This document shows, in pieces, positions 54,277 to 64,000 of a stretch of DNA of 64,000 nucleotides. Source of the DNA: Hydractinia symbiolongicarpus (taxonomy: Eukaryota > Cnidaria > Hydrozoa > Anthoathecata > Hydractiniidae). Both the position numbers and the translations under genes were made by a program. The first letter of the stretch is position 1. Every line of letters begins with the position of its first letter. Under the pieces are notes generated by a model. That model had not been told where the DNA came from. It saw only the letters and a program-made list of their open reading frames with translations, and made no database searches. The stretch is taken from contig NC_079880.1 in the NCBI RefSeq assembly GCF_029227915.1, forward strand, positions 16,946,001 to 17,010,000, read 5' to 3'.

Positions 54277-57200
54277 GCGTATTATTATATAGACTAGTCG
54301 ATAAATTCGTGGAGAAATCCACTTAGGCAAAAGGACAATAAAAAAAAGGTTGTTTTAGATTATTTTGTTGACGTCAGTAGTACAGATACAAAAAACATTG
54401 GTAAAAATTAGTTCATCCGTTGCCTGTAATAAGTAGAGGTTGGGACGCTGATCAAAATAATGTATAGAATCGTGTGCTTTTGGCGAATGCCTAAAAAGAT
54501 ATAGGGGTTAAGAATTTTGCTGACGTCATCAAATTCCAGTCAAAACACAAAATTTCTGTTTTAGAAATTTGTATACTCGTTGCCTTTATTGTATAGATCT
54601 TGGAACGCTAATCAAGAAAATGTATATGATCATGTGATTTTGATGAGCGGTTAATGAGATATAAGGGTTTAAAAATTTTGCTGACGACGTCAGCAAAGAC
54701 CTGTCAAAAAATGTTTTTAAAATCTTACATCAAATGTCAAATGTCAAATTGCAATAAATCCTCCACACAAATAAAGAACAGCTTGCAAGGTGCAAAATGT
54801 AGTTGATAAAAAGTTACAACAACGATTCTCAAAACATCTGCACTCACAACACCCACAAAACGGACAGTAAGAACACCGACAGTTACAACACAGACAGTCA
54901 CAACATGGATAATAACAATGTTAGAAATAACGCATCTCAAATATGAAACCTCAGTATTTTATTCTGAAATGTCAAAAGGAAGGCCTGCAAGAGTTAGCAC
55001 AAATCAACAAAAATAAGTTCTCTACACATTTTAAGTATTGTCTTTCCCTTAAAAGCTTATACAAAAATATGAAAAAGCCATAGTTTGGAAACACATAATT
55101 TAAATCTAGAAAAATCAGTCATTTTGGTTGCATAACATCCTCTCCCGCAAAAATTTACACAAAATGAAAAAATCAACCAGTTAAGAACTCAAAAATTTTC
55201 TTTTTTAATATGATGATCCATACTGCCATTTACTAACAATTTTGAACCTAAATGTCAAAAAATCAATAAGCAAAGAATAAACTTGAATCAACAAACATTG
55301 TATACGGTTCATTAACAAAAGTTTACACAAAATGTAAAACAGATCGGTTTTTTAGAAGCACATCTGAATCAACAAAAATAATTTAATTCAGCGTATCGTA
55401 TATTGCCATTACCCAATAATCTTCCACAAAAAGGTTATGAAACACATCAAAATTTAAAAAAATCAGTCATTTCAGTGCATACAGTCCTCGCGTTTAGATT
55501 ATAAAATATAAGAAACAAAAGCAGCTTCAGTCATAAATAATTTTTTTATCATCAGCAAATATTTATCCCTACAAAATTTTGTAAAATTCTCAAGAAAAAC
55601 AAAAACGTGAAACCATGGAATTTTCTTCCAGCAAAAATTACATCACATACAGTTAGTTCACGAAATATAAAGACAAAGTTGTTTATATAGCCTGAAGATG
55701 TAGTTAGTGTACGAAAAGCTTATAAAGAAATACTTTTTAACTTTAAAACTCGTTTTATTTTTATCTTAATTAGTAAACTATGGCTGTAAATTTTACCGAT
55801 AAAGACATCAGCTTTACAACAGCTTACAGCGAAGTCTGATTCTACAAAGATTTGTTCTTTCAGTATTTATATTGCATGTGGTCTATTTCAACAAAAGTTT
55901 ACACAAAATTTCAAAAAACACCATTCTGCAACACGAACAATATGAACTGACAACCATACCATCCTCTTATAATTTTTTTAACCCAAAGTCATAAACCCAC
56001 GTATATAAATTTCCAATCAAATGTCAAAAACCCCTGTAAAAAACCTGGCATTTTACATGTAGGCTGACAAAAGTCAGGATGAGAAGAGAAAACAATGAAA
56101 AATAACTTAAACACACACCCTTTAAATTCTATAAAATTCGTTCCACTTGTCATATTGTGGTCCTCAGTTTACAGAAAATGTGAAAAAAACTATACTCTAT
56201 GGGCATTAACAATGAGTCACACTATTCTTAAAGTTCAAGAAAAATTTTGTAGCTAGCTTGCTACATCATAATTTGTGTTCAAAAAAAAAGAATAGTTTGA
56301 CTACTAAGGTAGCTATAAATGCTTAAAAAAGAGGAATAACAACATAACTTATAGGTTAGAGCTAACTATGGTATGGACCCTTCTTGAAGCTAACATTAGC
56401 TAGCTAACAGTAGCTAGGACACCCAGTTAAATATACTTTAAGCTGGGGAGATTTAGCTACGTCTATAGCTAGCCATTTATGCTTAGTAAAACACATATAA
56501 AGGAAAACAAAAGCAATGTAAAAATTATGACATTTGCATTTAGTTCAACAAACCAAAATTTTCTATTTCGCTAGCACATTGTAGCCAGCTAACAGCTTTA
56601 TGTAGCATTTTGAATTTTAGAACTTATACATTAGTTAAGCACCAGGAGATACATTAATTATGCAAAAAATAAAAAACAAATATGCTAGCTTCTTTATAAA
56701 AAACGCGGTAAACTTTAAGAATTTGAAGTTAAATGGATTTTTTTTGAGAATACGATTCTCCTTGACAATTTTAAGTATCCTACATATAAAAACAGAACGT
56801 TTAAAAATATCAAAGTTCTTACCTTTTCTGAATTCCAAATCACTTGAACTTGAAACTCTACCATTCATATTCTACTTCTAACTTTACTTTACTACTTCCT
56901 CCGAAGTAACTTATTGTGGCTTCCAACTTCACTTTTCTACTTTTACTTCTACTTCTTCACTTGGACTTTTCTTCTTTCTCATATATTCTTTTTTAAAACA
57001 CTTTAACATTTCACTTTTTGCACTTTTTTAAAGACGAAGGGACTGTTCTTTTGTTGTTGTTTTGTGTGTCGATGGTAACCCTGTTCCAAATTATATGATT
57101 TTTTAATCCACTCCACTTCTTCACTTTGACTTTCCTTGCTCTTAATATCTGCACTTTTTTATGACTAAGAGATCGTCGAAAATAAGACATTTTTTATCCG

Positions 57201-57481
57201 CTTCTTTAGTTCGCCTTTTGTCGAGAACTTTGTCGAGAGATTTTTATGTTTGTTTGTTTTTACGCCAAGGAAACTTTCTATTCGAATGCCGTCCCGCTCG
57301 AAAGTACGTATTTGAGCGAATCATATTGCTTATTTTCTATCACGTGGTTTCTAACGGTTGCGAGAGAAATGTAAACAAAAAAACTCGACAAACTCGTGCA
57401 TTTGGGTGGTAAAAAATATCGTCTTTGTAACAGTCACAGACAGACAGACAAACGGAACTGGCGTATTATTATAGAGAAGTC
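54277..57481 (+). repeat. Long composite repeat module, copy 1
   Basis: It starts at the junction GACTAGTCGATAAATTCGTGG with hairpin GTGGA/GAAA/TCCAC (54,309-54,322). Then come two or three ~160-base sub-repeats with TGACGTCA at 54,369 and 54,521 (to ~54,700), then ~1.5 kb of diverged units built on CACAAAA(T/A)GT, AATCAACAAAAATCAGT, TTGCATA and GTCCTC (to ~56,200). A GCTAGC-rich part (~56,240-56,480) and a pyrimidine-rich part (~56,870-57,150) follow. It ends ACAGACAGACAGACAAACGG AACTGGCGTATTATTAT. The same order recurs at 61.1-63.5 kb. Non-coding. Confidence 0.75.
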
Positions 57482-58022
57482 GTTAGCCCGTGGAAAAATC
57501 CACCGGTTCACCCTTCCTTTAAATTCACCTGTCGCAACAAAGTGGACAAAAATATATCGCATTTGGTATTGGTGCGCATTATAAAAATTCGTGATTCCGT
57601 TACGGGACGCGGCTCTTGCGGACACACAGACAAAACACGGCTATTATTAAAGAGAAGTCGTTAGCCCGTGGAAAAACCCACGGGTTCGCCCGTCCTTTAA
57701 ATTCACCTGTCGCAACAAACTGGACAAAAATATATCGCATTTGGTATTAGTGCGCATTATAAAAATTTCGTGATTTCGTTACGGGACGCAGCTCTCGCGG
57801 ACACATAGACAAAATACGGCTATTATTAAAGAGATCGTCTTTAGCCCGTGGAAAAATCCACGGGGTCGCCCGTCCTTTAAATTAACCCGTTGCAACAAAG
57901 TGGACAAAAATATATCGCATTTGGTTTTGTGCGCAGTTTAAAAATTTCGTGTTTTCGTTACGGGACGCGGCTTTCGCAGACACACAGACAAAATACCGCT
58001 ATTATTAAAGAGATTAGTCGAT
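57482..58022 (+). repeat. Three tandem ~180-bp hairpin-headed units
   Basis: Units start at 57,482, 57,660 and ~57,839 (spacing 178-181). Each begins TTAGCCCGTGGAAAAA(T/C)CCAC with the hairpin. Each continues TCCTTTAAATT(C/A)ACC, TGGACAAAAATATATCGCAT, GTGCGCA, TTCGT and TTACGGGACGC, and ends GGACACA(C/T)AGACAAAA(C/T)A then GGCTATTATTAAAGAGA. In units 1 and 3 the arms extend to CCCGTGGA/TCCACGGG or a near match. The 2.1-kb repeat contains one degenerate unit without the hairpin. Confidence 0.92.
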
Positions 58023-58438
58023 AAAGCCCGTGGAAAAATCCACTGAGACAGGATAAAAACGAAAAAGAAGCGTTATTTGAATTTTGATGACGTCAGCAAC
58101 CCATCTGCAAAAAAATTAGAACCTTATTTTTACGTTGCCTCTAAAAGCGCTGATCAAAAAATGTATGTAATCACGTGCTTTTGATGAATGGTTAATGAGG
58201 TAAGGGTTTAGAAATTTTGCTGACGTCAGCAATGTCCCGTGAAAACCCAAAAAATTGTTTTAGAACTTTGTATACCTATTGCCTTCATTGTATAGATCTT
58301 AAAACGCTGATCAAGAAAATGTATAGGATCGTGTACTTTTGACAAACGGTTGAAGAGTTATTAGGGTTTCAAGAATTTTTGATGGCGTCATCAACCCGTC
58401 CATTCCGAAACGGATTCGACACACTCAGCGTATTATTA
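58023..58438 (+). repeat. Family-beta repeat, short copy
   Basis: It has hairpin GTGGA/AAAA/TCCAC at 58,030-58,043 and TGACGTCA at 58,088 and 58,221. Two ~160-base sub-repeats (CGCTGATCAAAAAATGTAT and CGCTGATCAAGAAAATGTAT, CGTGTACTTTTGACAAACGG) follow. It ends quickly with CCATTCCGAAACGGATTCGA CACACTCAGCGTATTATTAT. Confidence 0.85.
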
Positions 58439-58439
58439 T

Positions 58440-60130
58440 ATACTAACTGAATTCCCGTGGAAGAATCCACTGAATCTCTCATGAAACCGATGTAAGGGAT
58501 AACAAACAAAAACATACAACACAATAATATAAATTTTTAAAACTTACATATCAACCTCGACCCGGGGTCTTTGTCTCTTTTATAACGGGATGGCAAAAAA
58601 AGAAAAGGCCCTGGGATCGAGGTTGCTCACAATCTGTATTATTCTACGTTTATAACCGCTGAAACAAAACGTCTGTGCAACAACAACCAAAAAAATGTAT
58701 TAAATAAAAAAGGAAAATGTCCAAAAAAATCAAAGGTGTCTAACAACCGTTAAAACCAAATACGCTAAAACTATATACTTTTTTTGCCATTCCAGAAGTA
58801 CACCAGGGAAAAAAACAGAATACCAAACATTAAAAAAAATCCAATATTTTTGGTTAAGTCATACAAAATCAGCTATTCAGTCTATTGCATACGGCAAACC
58901 TTTGAAAACACATAAAAGAGATATATAAAAATTTGAATCATTCGGTATTTTGTATATCTACCTAAATATTTCAATCCAAAATATTAAAAGAACAGACCCA
59001 AACTTATAATCAAGAAAATCACGCATAAAATCAAAGAAGATAACAATTCAGTGTTTTCGAATTTAAGAATCGAAAATATTTCAAACGGCAACGTAACAGA
59101 TGTAAACATTGATTTAAGTTTAGGTTTTATGTTTAGGTTTTTTATAACGAAATCAACACTGAATTACAAGAACAGTAACAACGGAAAAATTACTTTTTAC
59201 AGTTTATGTAAATTCTTATCTAGGATATACACACTGTTTTAATAAGAATAGTGGGTTTCAGTTTAAGCCTGATGTTCTTAACATTTTTTACAAATGCTAT
59301 CCTCATTATTCTCATTATTCAGGCTATAGTCATGATAAGAACATATTCTTATCATGACTATAGCCTGAAAATATATAATGCCTTAATAAAATAAAGCATG
59401 TTATAAGTTATTATAGCTAGCTAATGGCAATTTCTACTACATGTAACGGTCTATTGCTTGGACACAAAAAAGTTCAGTTCGTTTGATATACAATAAAAAA
59501 AGTTATCTTCTAATCAATTTTGTTCGTCATACAAATGTTCATATTTAAAACAAAATATCAAGCTTAGACATATTCCTAGGATATTCTAAACTTCTGACCC
59601 ATTTTTCAGAGTATATATATCTTGCAAAATAAGTGCTTAAAGAAAATATTTTCCGGCGCAAGACACAACAACGAACTTAATATTTAAGGAAAAATTTAGC
59701 TCTGAAAGAAACGGCTAAAATATCGTTATACACCCAAATTCATTTCTCTCCTAAATAATCTAAACAACACACCTGCTTTTTTTCTTCCGCTTTCTCAGTA
59801 GGTAGCTTGCTAGCGTTCTCTGGATGAAAGTTCAATCAGTTTTTTACTTCGACTACTAAACTTCGCTTCATAAATTGGATTACAATTATTTGATACATTT
59901 TCAATCAATTTTTTGTAATGTTATATCATCGTACATTCTTTATTTTTTTAAAAAAAGTATTTCTAACTTACAACAGCAACTTCGTTCGACAACAACAGTT
60001 TCTTCTTTTACATTTTAGATTTGAAGTACATTCATATTCGAATTTGATAGATTTTTTATAAAAGGAAGCAACCTCGGTCCCAGAACACAAAAATGAGGTT
60101 TAATCTAACCTCATGATGAGTAAACATTGT
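58440..60130 (+). repeat. Long family-alpha repeat, forward copy
   Basis: It begins TAACTGAATTCCCGTGG with hairpin GTGGA/AGAA/TCCAC (58,457-58,470). It matches 13.46-14.34 kb for its first part and the reverse of 27.54-29.11 kb along its whole length. It ends near GGTTTAATCTAACCTCATGA TGAGTAAAC. A perfect 24-bp palindrome (59,318-59,369) lies inside. Confidence 0.83.
59318..59369. repeat. Perfect inverted repeat, 24-bp arms, 4-base loop
   Basis: TTCAGGCTATAGTCATGATA AGAA, then CATA, then the exact reverse complement. The sister repeat at ~28,215-28,250 has only a degenerate version (CTAAGACATGCTAAGAATAT). In RNA this would be a very stable stem. Confidence 0.9.
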
Positions 60131-60399
60131 TTGAAATAACTTTGAAAAGAGACAACATTCTTTGCTTTGGTTTTCTTTTTTCAGTTGATAAACTTTGTTT
60201 CCGTGAGATACGGCGCGCACATGGTAAACCAGAGGTAAAATTAAAATATTCTATCTATAACGATCAACGGGGCATTTAAAACAGAATACAAATAAAGACA
60301 TTTAAAAATAAAATAAAAATTAGCTTTAATAAAATAAAAAAAAAGAGTTTTACTTTTTAAAGTAATAAGAAAAGAGAACTAAATTTTTAAATAATAACC
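60131..60399. other. Spacer between repeats
   Basis: AT-rich with homopolymer A runs; no feature recognised. Confidence 0.4.
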
Positions 60400-60500
60400 C
60401 CCTGATTCGCGTTTTTTTTAACTAAGTAAATTTGAGCGTAACGCCATGTCGCGAGAAAGTCGTGGACTCACATGGTCACTCACACAAGCGTATTATTATA
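60400..60500 (+). repeat. Short repeat tail ending in the shared junction
   Basis: CCCTGATTCGCGTTTTTTTT to GGACTCACATGGTCACTCAC repeats 54,018-54,122 in shortened form, then joins GCGTATTATTATATAGACTAG directly. It looks like a 3' end fragment of another family member. Confidence 0.75.
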
Positions 60501-61098
60501 TAGACTAGTCGATAAAGCCCGTGGAAAAATCCACAAAAGCAGGATAAAAATTTTGATGTTAATGAGATATAAGAATTTAAAGATTTTGCTGACGTCAGCA
60601 ATGGCCCCGTCGAAACCGATAAATTTTTTTTAGAAATTTGTATACCTGTTGCCTCTATCGTATAGATCTTGAAACGCTGATCAAGAAAATGTATAGGATT
60701 ATGTACTTTTGACAAACGGTTGCAGAGATATTAGGGTTTAAAGGTTTTTTGATGACGTCATCAACCCACCCATTCTGAAACGGATTTGGGGACCGAGGTT
60801 TGGGAAACTTACCCAAATTGGTCCTAGGTGGTCCCTAGTTACCCACGCAGGAGATGACGTCAGTTATTTCCACCCGTTTCCAAGTTATTAAGCCTTAAAT
60901 TTAAAAGTGCAATGCAATGGCTTCACTAATCTTAATATACTTTCCTTTGACGTCAATATTGCTTTAACGTCAAAGTTTGCTAATTTACAGAACAAATTTA
61001 TAGGCGATGTTTTATAGACTTTATCAAAGAAATTTTATCCACTTTGCAAAAGTGACAGACAGACACACGGAACTGGCGTATTATTATATAGACTAGTC
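60501..61098 (+). repeat. Family-beta repeat, best complete copy
   Basis: About 590 bp from the junction GACTAGTCGATAAAGCCCGTGG (hairpin 60,521-60,534) to ACACGGAACTGGCGTATTATTA at ~61,090. TGACGTCA occurs at 60,590, 60,753 and 60,855. One ~160-base sub-repeat (GTATAGATCTTGAAACGCTG, CAAACGGTTGCAGAGATATT) leads to CCATTCTGAAACGGATTTGG and GGTCCTAGGTGGTCCCTAGT. The end is followed directly by the head of the next element. Confidence 0.85.
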
Positions 61099-63505
61099 GA
61101 TTAGGCCCGTGGAAAAATCCACTTAGGCAGAAAAACAATTGAAAAGTTCTGTCATTTGAATTTTGATGACATCAGCAAATATTTCAGTATATTGAATATG
61201 CCTTTTACTAAAAAAAATAATCTGAAAATGCATAAAAAGAAAGTATATAAGTCATAATTTAACAAAAAAGTTCTTAAAATCTAACACAAAATATCAAATG
61301 TCAAATCGCATGAAATCCTCCCAACAAAACTTCAGACAAAATATGAAAAACAACGGCGTGCAAGGTGTAAAATCTAGTTAGTAGAAAGTTACAACATTGA
61401 CAGTCACAACCCAGACAGTTACGACAACAATAATAATAATGTCAGAAATAACACATATCTCAAATATGTATACATCTTATTATGTGATTATGTTGAAAAC
61501 CTTCAATATTTTAATCTAAAGTGTCGAAAAGAAAGGCTTGCAACAGTAAGCACAGATCTATGAAATAAGTTCTTTACGCATTTTAAACAATATCAAAAAG
61601 CCAAACTTAAACAAACACAAAACACCTAAAAACAAAAAGTTAAACTTTGAAAAATCATTTATTCGGTTGCATACCGTCCTCTCCCGCAAAAATATGCACA
61701 AAATGTAAAAATTAACCGGTTAACAAAACAATTTTTTGTCTAATGATCCGTACTGACTTTACCAAACATTTTAACCTGAAATGTCGAAAAAGCAATATGC
61801 AAGGAGTAAATTTCAAATCAACAAAAATCATTATTTTGAAAACATTGTATATATATATGGTCCTTCCTCACAAAAGTTTACAATAAATGTAGAACACAAA
61901 GGTTTATGAGGAGCAAATCAAAATATGAACAAAAATCAGTTCAATTGGCATGTTCTATATTGTCTTCAGCCATAAAATCTTCCACAAAATTGATATGAAA
62001 CCCATCAAATTCAACTCAGAAAAAGCAGTCATTTAAGTGCATACAAAAATACAACTTGTAGAATATCAAATTATTATTTTTAGTATATATAATTGCATAT
62101 GGTCCTCCCTCACAACAGTTAAATTTTTGCACTAAATTTGCAACACAAAATACAAATTCTAAATAATTCCTATGGTTTTCCTCAAAAGTTTAATCAAAAT
62201 ATAAAAGATGAGAGGTGAACGACAAAATCAAAGTTTGCAGAATTTAATTATTTTGGTATATATATGTCTATTGATATATGCCCTTTATAACAATATTTCA
62301 ATCCAAAATTTGAAAAAGAAAAACAGTTTGCAACAAAATCAGTTATTCTGATGATATTGCATACACTTTTTCTCCACAAAAGTGTAAAAAAAGAATGGTT
62401 GTAGGAAATACTTCTGATTCAACAAAAATCAGTATTTGCATCTTGTACTCATTAAATATTACCCAAAATTTCAAAAAACTGTGATTTGGAACGCATCAAA
62501 TTTAAAAATAGAGAGGGATCAGTCATTTCGGTATGTTGTACAGAGTCCTGCCTGGTAAGAATTTAAACAAAATATAAAAAAAACACAAGTTTTTTCGGTG
62601 TTGTACTCCCTCAAAAAAGTTGAAACTTTTCTTAATTGAGACAAAATGCCATAAACAAAAACATTTTAGTCAGAACATCTAGAACAACAAAAATCACTAC
62701 ACTTAAGGTACCAGAATTACTACACGTTAAATAAAAATCGTTTCGTCATATTGCATGTAACCGATGTATATAAGTTTAACACAAAATGTGAAAAATACAT
62801 TATTTGCATACACAAATTGTGAAAAATACATTATTTGCTTAAAAACAGTCCTTAAACTCTTCTTAAATATTATGTAATACTTTTTTAAAAGTTGTTGTGG
62901 CTTGTTAATTTAAGCTTAAAATGTCAATTAAAATAAGTTACAGTCACATTCTTAGCAAAGACCACTAAGATTAGCTTACATGTAAAAAGCAACATAAAAC
63001 TGAAGCTAACATAAGGTAGCTACAGCAGCTAATAGCTGGTCACTTAAATATAAACTGGAGACTTAGCTAGGTATAAAGAACATGGCTACATATTTATAAA
63101 TTCCTAGCTACCTAGCTAGTTGTTGTTGGTGTGGTTGATGCTAGCTAACAAACATGTCTCGCATCAATAATATCATCAAAACTTTAAAAAACATAAACAA
63201 ACCTTACAGAAACCTTTCTATACTTCATTTATATACCATGCCCCTTTTTAAATGCTTTTGTAAAGATTTATTTTGAAGGCAAGAGAAGACAAATGCTTAA
63301 AAAGGACAGCCATCTTTTTTGCAAACACAATTTCCGTTACTTTGTGCTAGAACTTCATTTAACAAACCACACAAAACTCGCGGCTTTTCACGACAAAGAA
63401 GACATATTTTTTTCGGCAACATCAAAGATTTTTTTCGGCAACATCAAAGGAAAATGACGATATCAACTTTGCCTGTTACAGACACACGGAACTGGCGTAT
63501 TATTA
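61099..63505 (+). repeat. Long composite repeat module, copy 2
   Basis: The head hairpin lies at 61,109-61,122. A very short TTTGAATTTTGATGACATCA piece is followed by ~1.6 kb of diverged units (ACAAAATATCAAATGTCAAA, AAATCAACAAAAATCA, GGTCC(T)CCCTCACAA, AATATTTCAATCCAAAATTT). The GCTAGC-rich part is at ~62,985-63,160 and the end is TTGCCTGTTACAGACACACG GAACTGGCGTATTATTAT. The order matches copy 1 at 54.3-57.5 kb, without the long TGACGTCA part. Confidence 0.72.
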
Positions 63506-64000
63506 TATAGACTAGTCGATAAGGCCCGTGGAAAAATCCACTGAGGCAGTATAAAAATGAAAAAGAAGCCTTATTTGAATTTTGATGACGTCATCAACCC
63601 ATCCACAAAAAAATAATTCAGAAGCTTGTCTATTGTGTAGATCTTAAACTGCTGATCCGGAAAATGTATATGATCATGTGCTTTTGATGAGCAGTTAATG
63701 AGATATAAAGGGTTTAAAAAGTTTGCTGACGTCAGCAAAGACTTGCTAAAATACTAAAATAATTTTTTTAGAAATTTGTATACATGTTGCTTTCATCGCA
63801 TAGATCTTGAAACGCTGATCAAGAAAATGTACAGGATCATGTACTTTTGACAAACGGTTGCAGAGATATTAGAGTTTGAAGATTTTTTGATGACGTCATC
63901 AAACCGTCCAGTCCGAAACGGATTTGGGGACCTAGGTTTGGGGAACTTACCCAAATTGGTCCTAGGTGGTCCCTAGTTACCCACGCGGTAAAAAATCATT
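63506..64000 (+). repeat. Family-beta repeat, cut by the window end
   Basis: The hairpin lies at 63,528-63,541 and TGACGTCA at 63,586, 63,727 and 63,891. Two ~160-base sub-repeats and the CCGAAACGGATTTGGGGACC TAGG ... GGTCCCTAGTTACCCACGCG tail follow; the 3' end is outside the window. Confidence 0.85.

Noticed and set aside
54737-54940. Val-rich minus ORF in the repeat array
   Set aside because: Translation of a short repeat (ACAACA/CACAAC units), not a gene.
1-64000. CRISPR array, rRNA, tRNA, bacterial operon or integrated bacteriophage
   Set aside because: Checked by eye; spaced repeats here are ~160-180-bp units without spacers, and coding is of eukaryotic spliced and retroelement type.

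Overview
This is AT-rich eukaryotic (metazoan) DNA with short spliced exons and a very dense, mixed load of transposable elements. The elements seen are Penelope, Ty3/Gypsy, BEL/Pao, DIRS, CR1-like and RTE-like retrotransposons, PIF/Harbinger and Tc1/mariner transposons, MITEs, and a large family of AT-rich tandem repeats. The Gag-Pol type, the TE mix and the doublecortin gene resemble those of cnidarians. A cnidarian, possibly a hydrozoan, is my best inference but is not proven. I see no rRNA, tRNA, CRISPR or bacterial operon.

Layout. 1-2.05 kb: 5'-truncated Penelope-like element (minus), with a degenerate hammerhead-like motif at its 3' end. 2.1-2.85 kb: interspersed repeat. 4.7-7.0 kb: open Gag-Pol ORF that stops inside the reverse transcriptase. 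7.6-8.7 kb: broken Harbinger transposase. 8.7-11.5 kb: decayed Gypsy element (minus) abutting it. 12.08-12.33 kb: first exon of a host gene encoding a doublecortin (DC) domain. 12.3-40.85 kb: one huge intron or inter-exon stretch holding a second decayed Gypsy element, a complete-ended Tc1-like element that keeps only a DNA-binding ORF, a TA-flanked DNA transposon with an apparently intact CR1-like retrotransposon inside it, a 1.6-kb repeat, and two RTE-like elements in head-to-head inverted orientation. 40.85-44.99 kb: six further exons of the doublecortin gene, joined by phase-consistent GT-AG splice sites that I worked out by hand. They rebuild the second DC domain and a charged, low-complexity tail. 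45.6-47.5 kb: BEL/Pao pseudogene. 50.7-52.0 kb: unknown minus-strand coding segment and an internally deleted Penelope copy. 52.5-53.3 kb: TTAA-flanked MITE with G-rich and C-rich arrays. 53.3-53.9 kb: DIRS-like fragment. 54-64 kb: almost entirely a head-to-tail array of related repeats.

The host gene is the only probable cellular gene. It predicts a tandem-doublecortin protein of the DCX/DCDC2 type (microtubule and cilium associated in known families), followed by a Lys/Asp/Ser-rich tail. It has two possible 3' ends: an in-frame stop followed by AATAAA, or splicing onward.

The most unusual feature is the repeat system in the last 10 kb and scattered elsewhere. Several repeat bodies of different sequence start with the same small hairpin (GTGGA, four-base loop, TCCAC; 12 copies seen). 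Many are joined head to tail through a shared junction (GCGTATTATTATATAGACTAGTCG), and one subfamily carries many perfect TGACGTCA palindromes. The pattern suggests a non-autonomous mobile family with conserved ends and exchangeable interiors, possibly spread by a rolling-circle or tandem-producing mechanism. That mechanism is inference.
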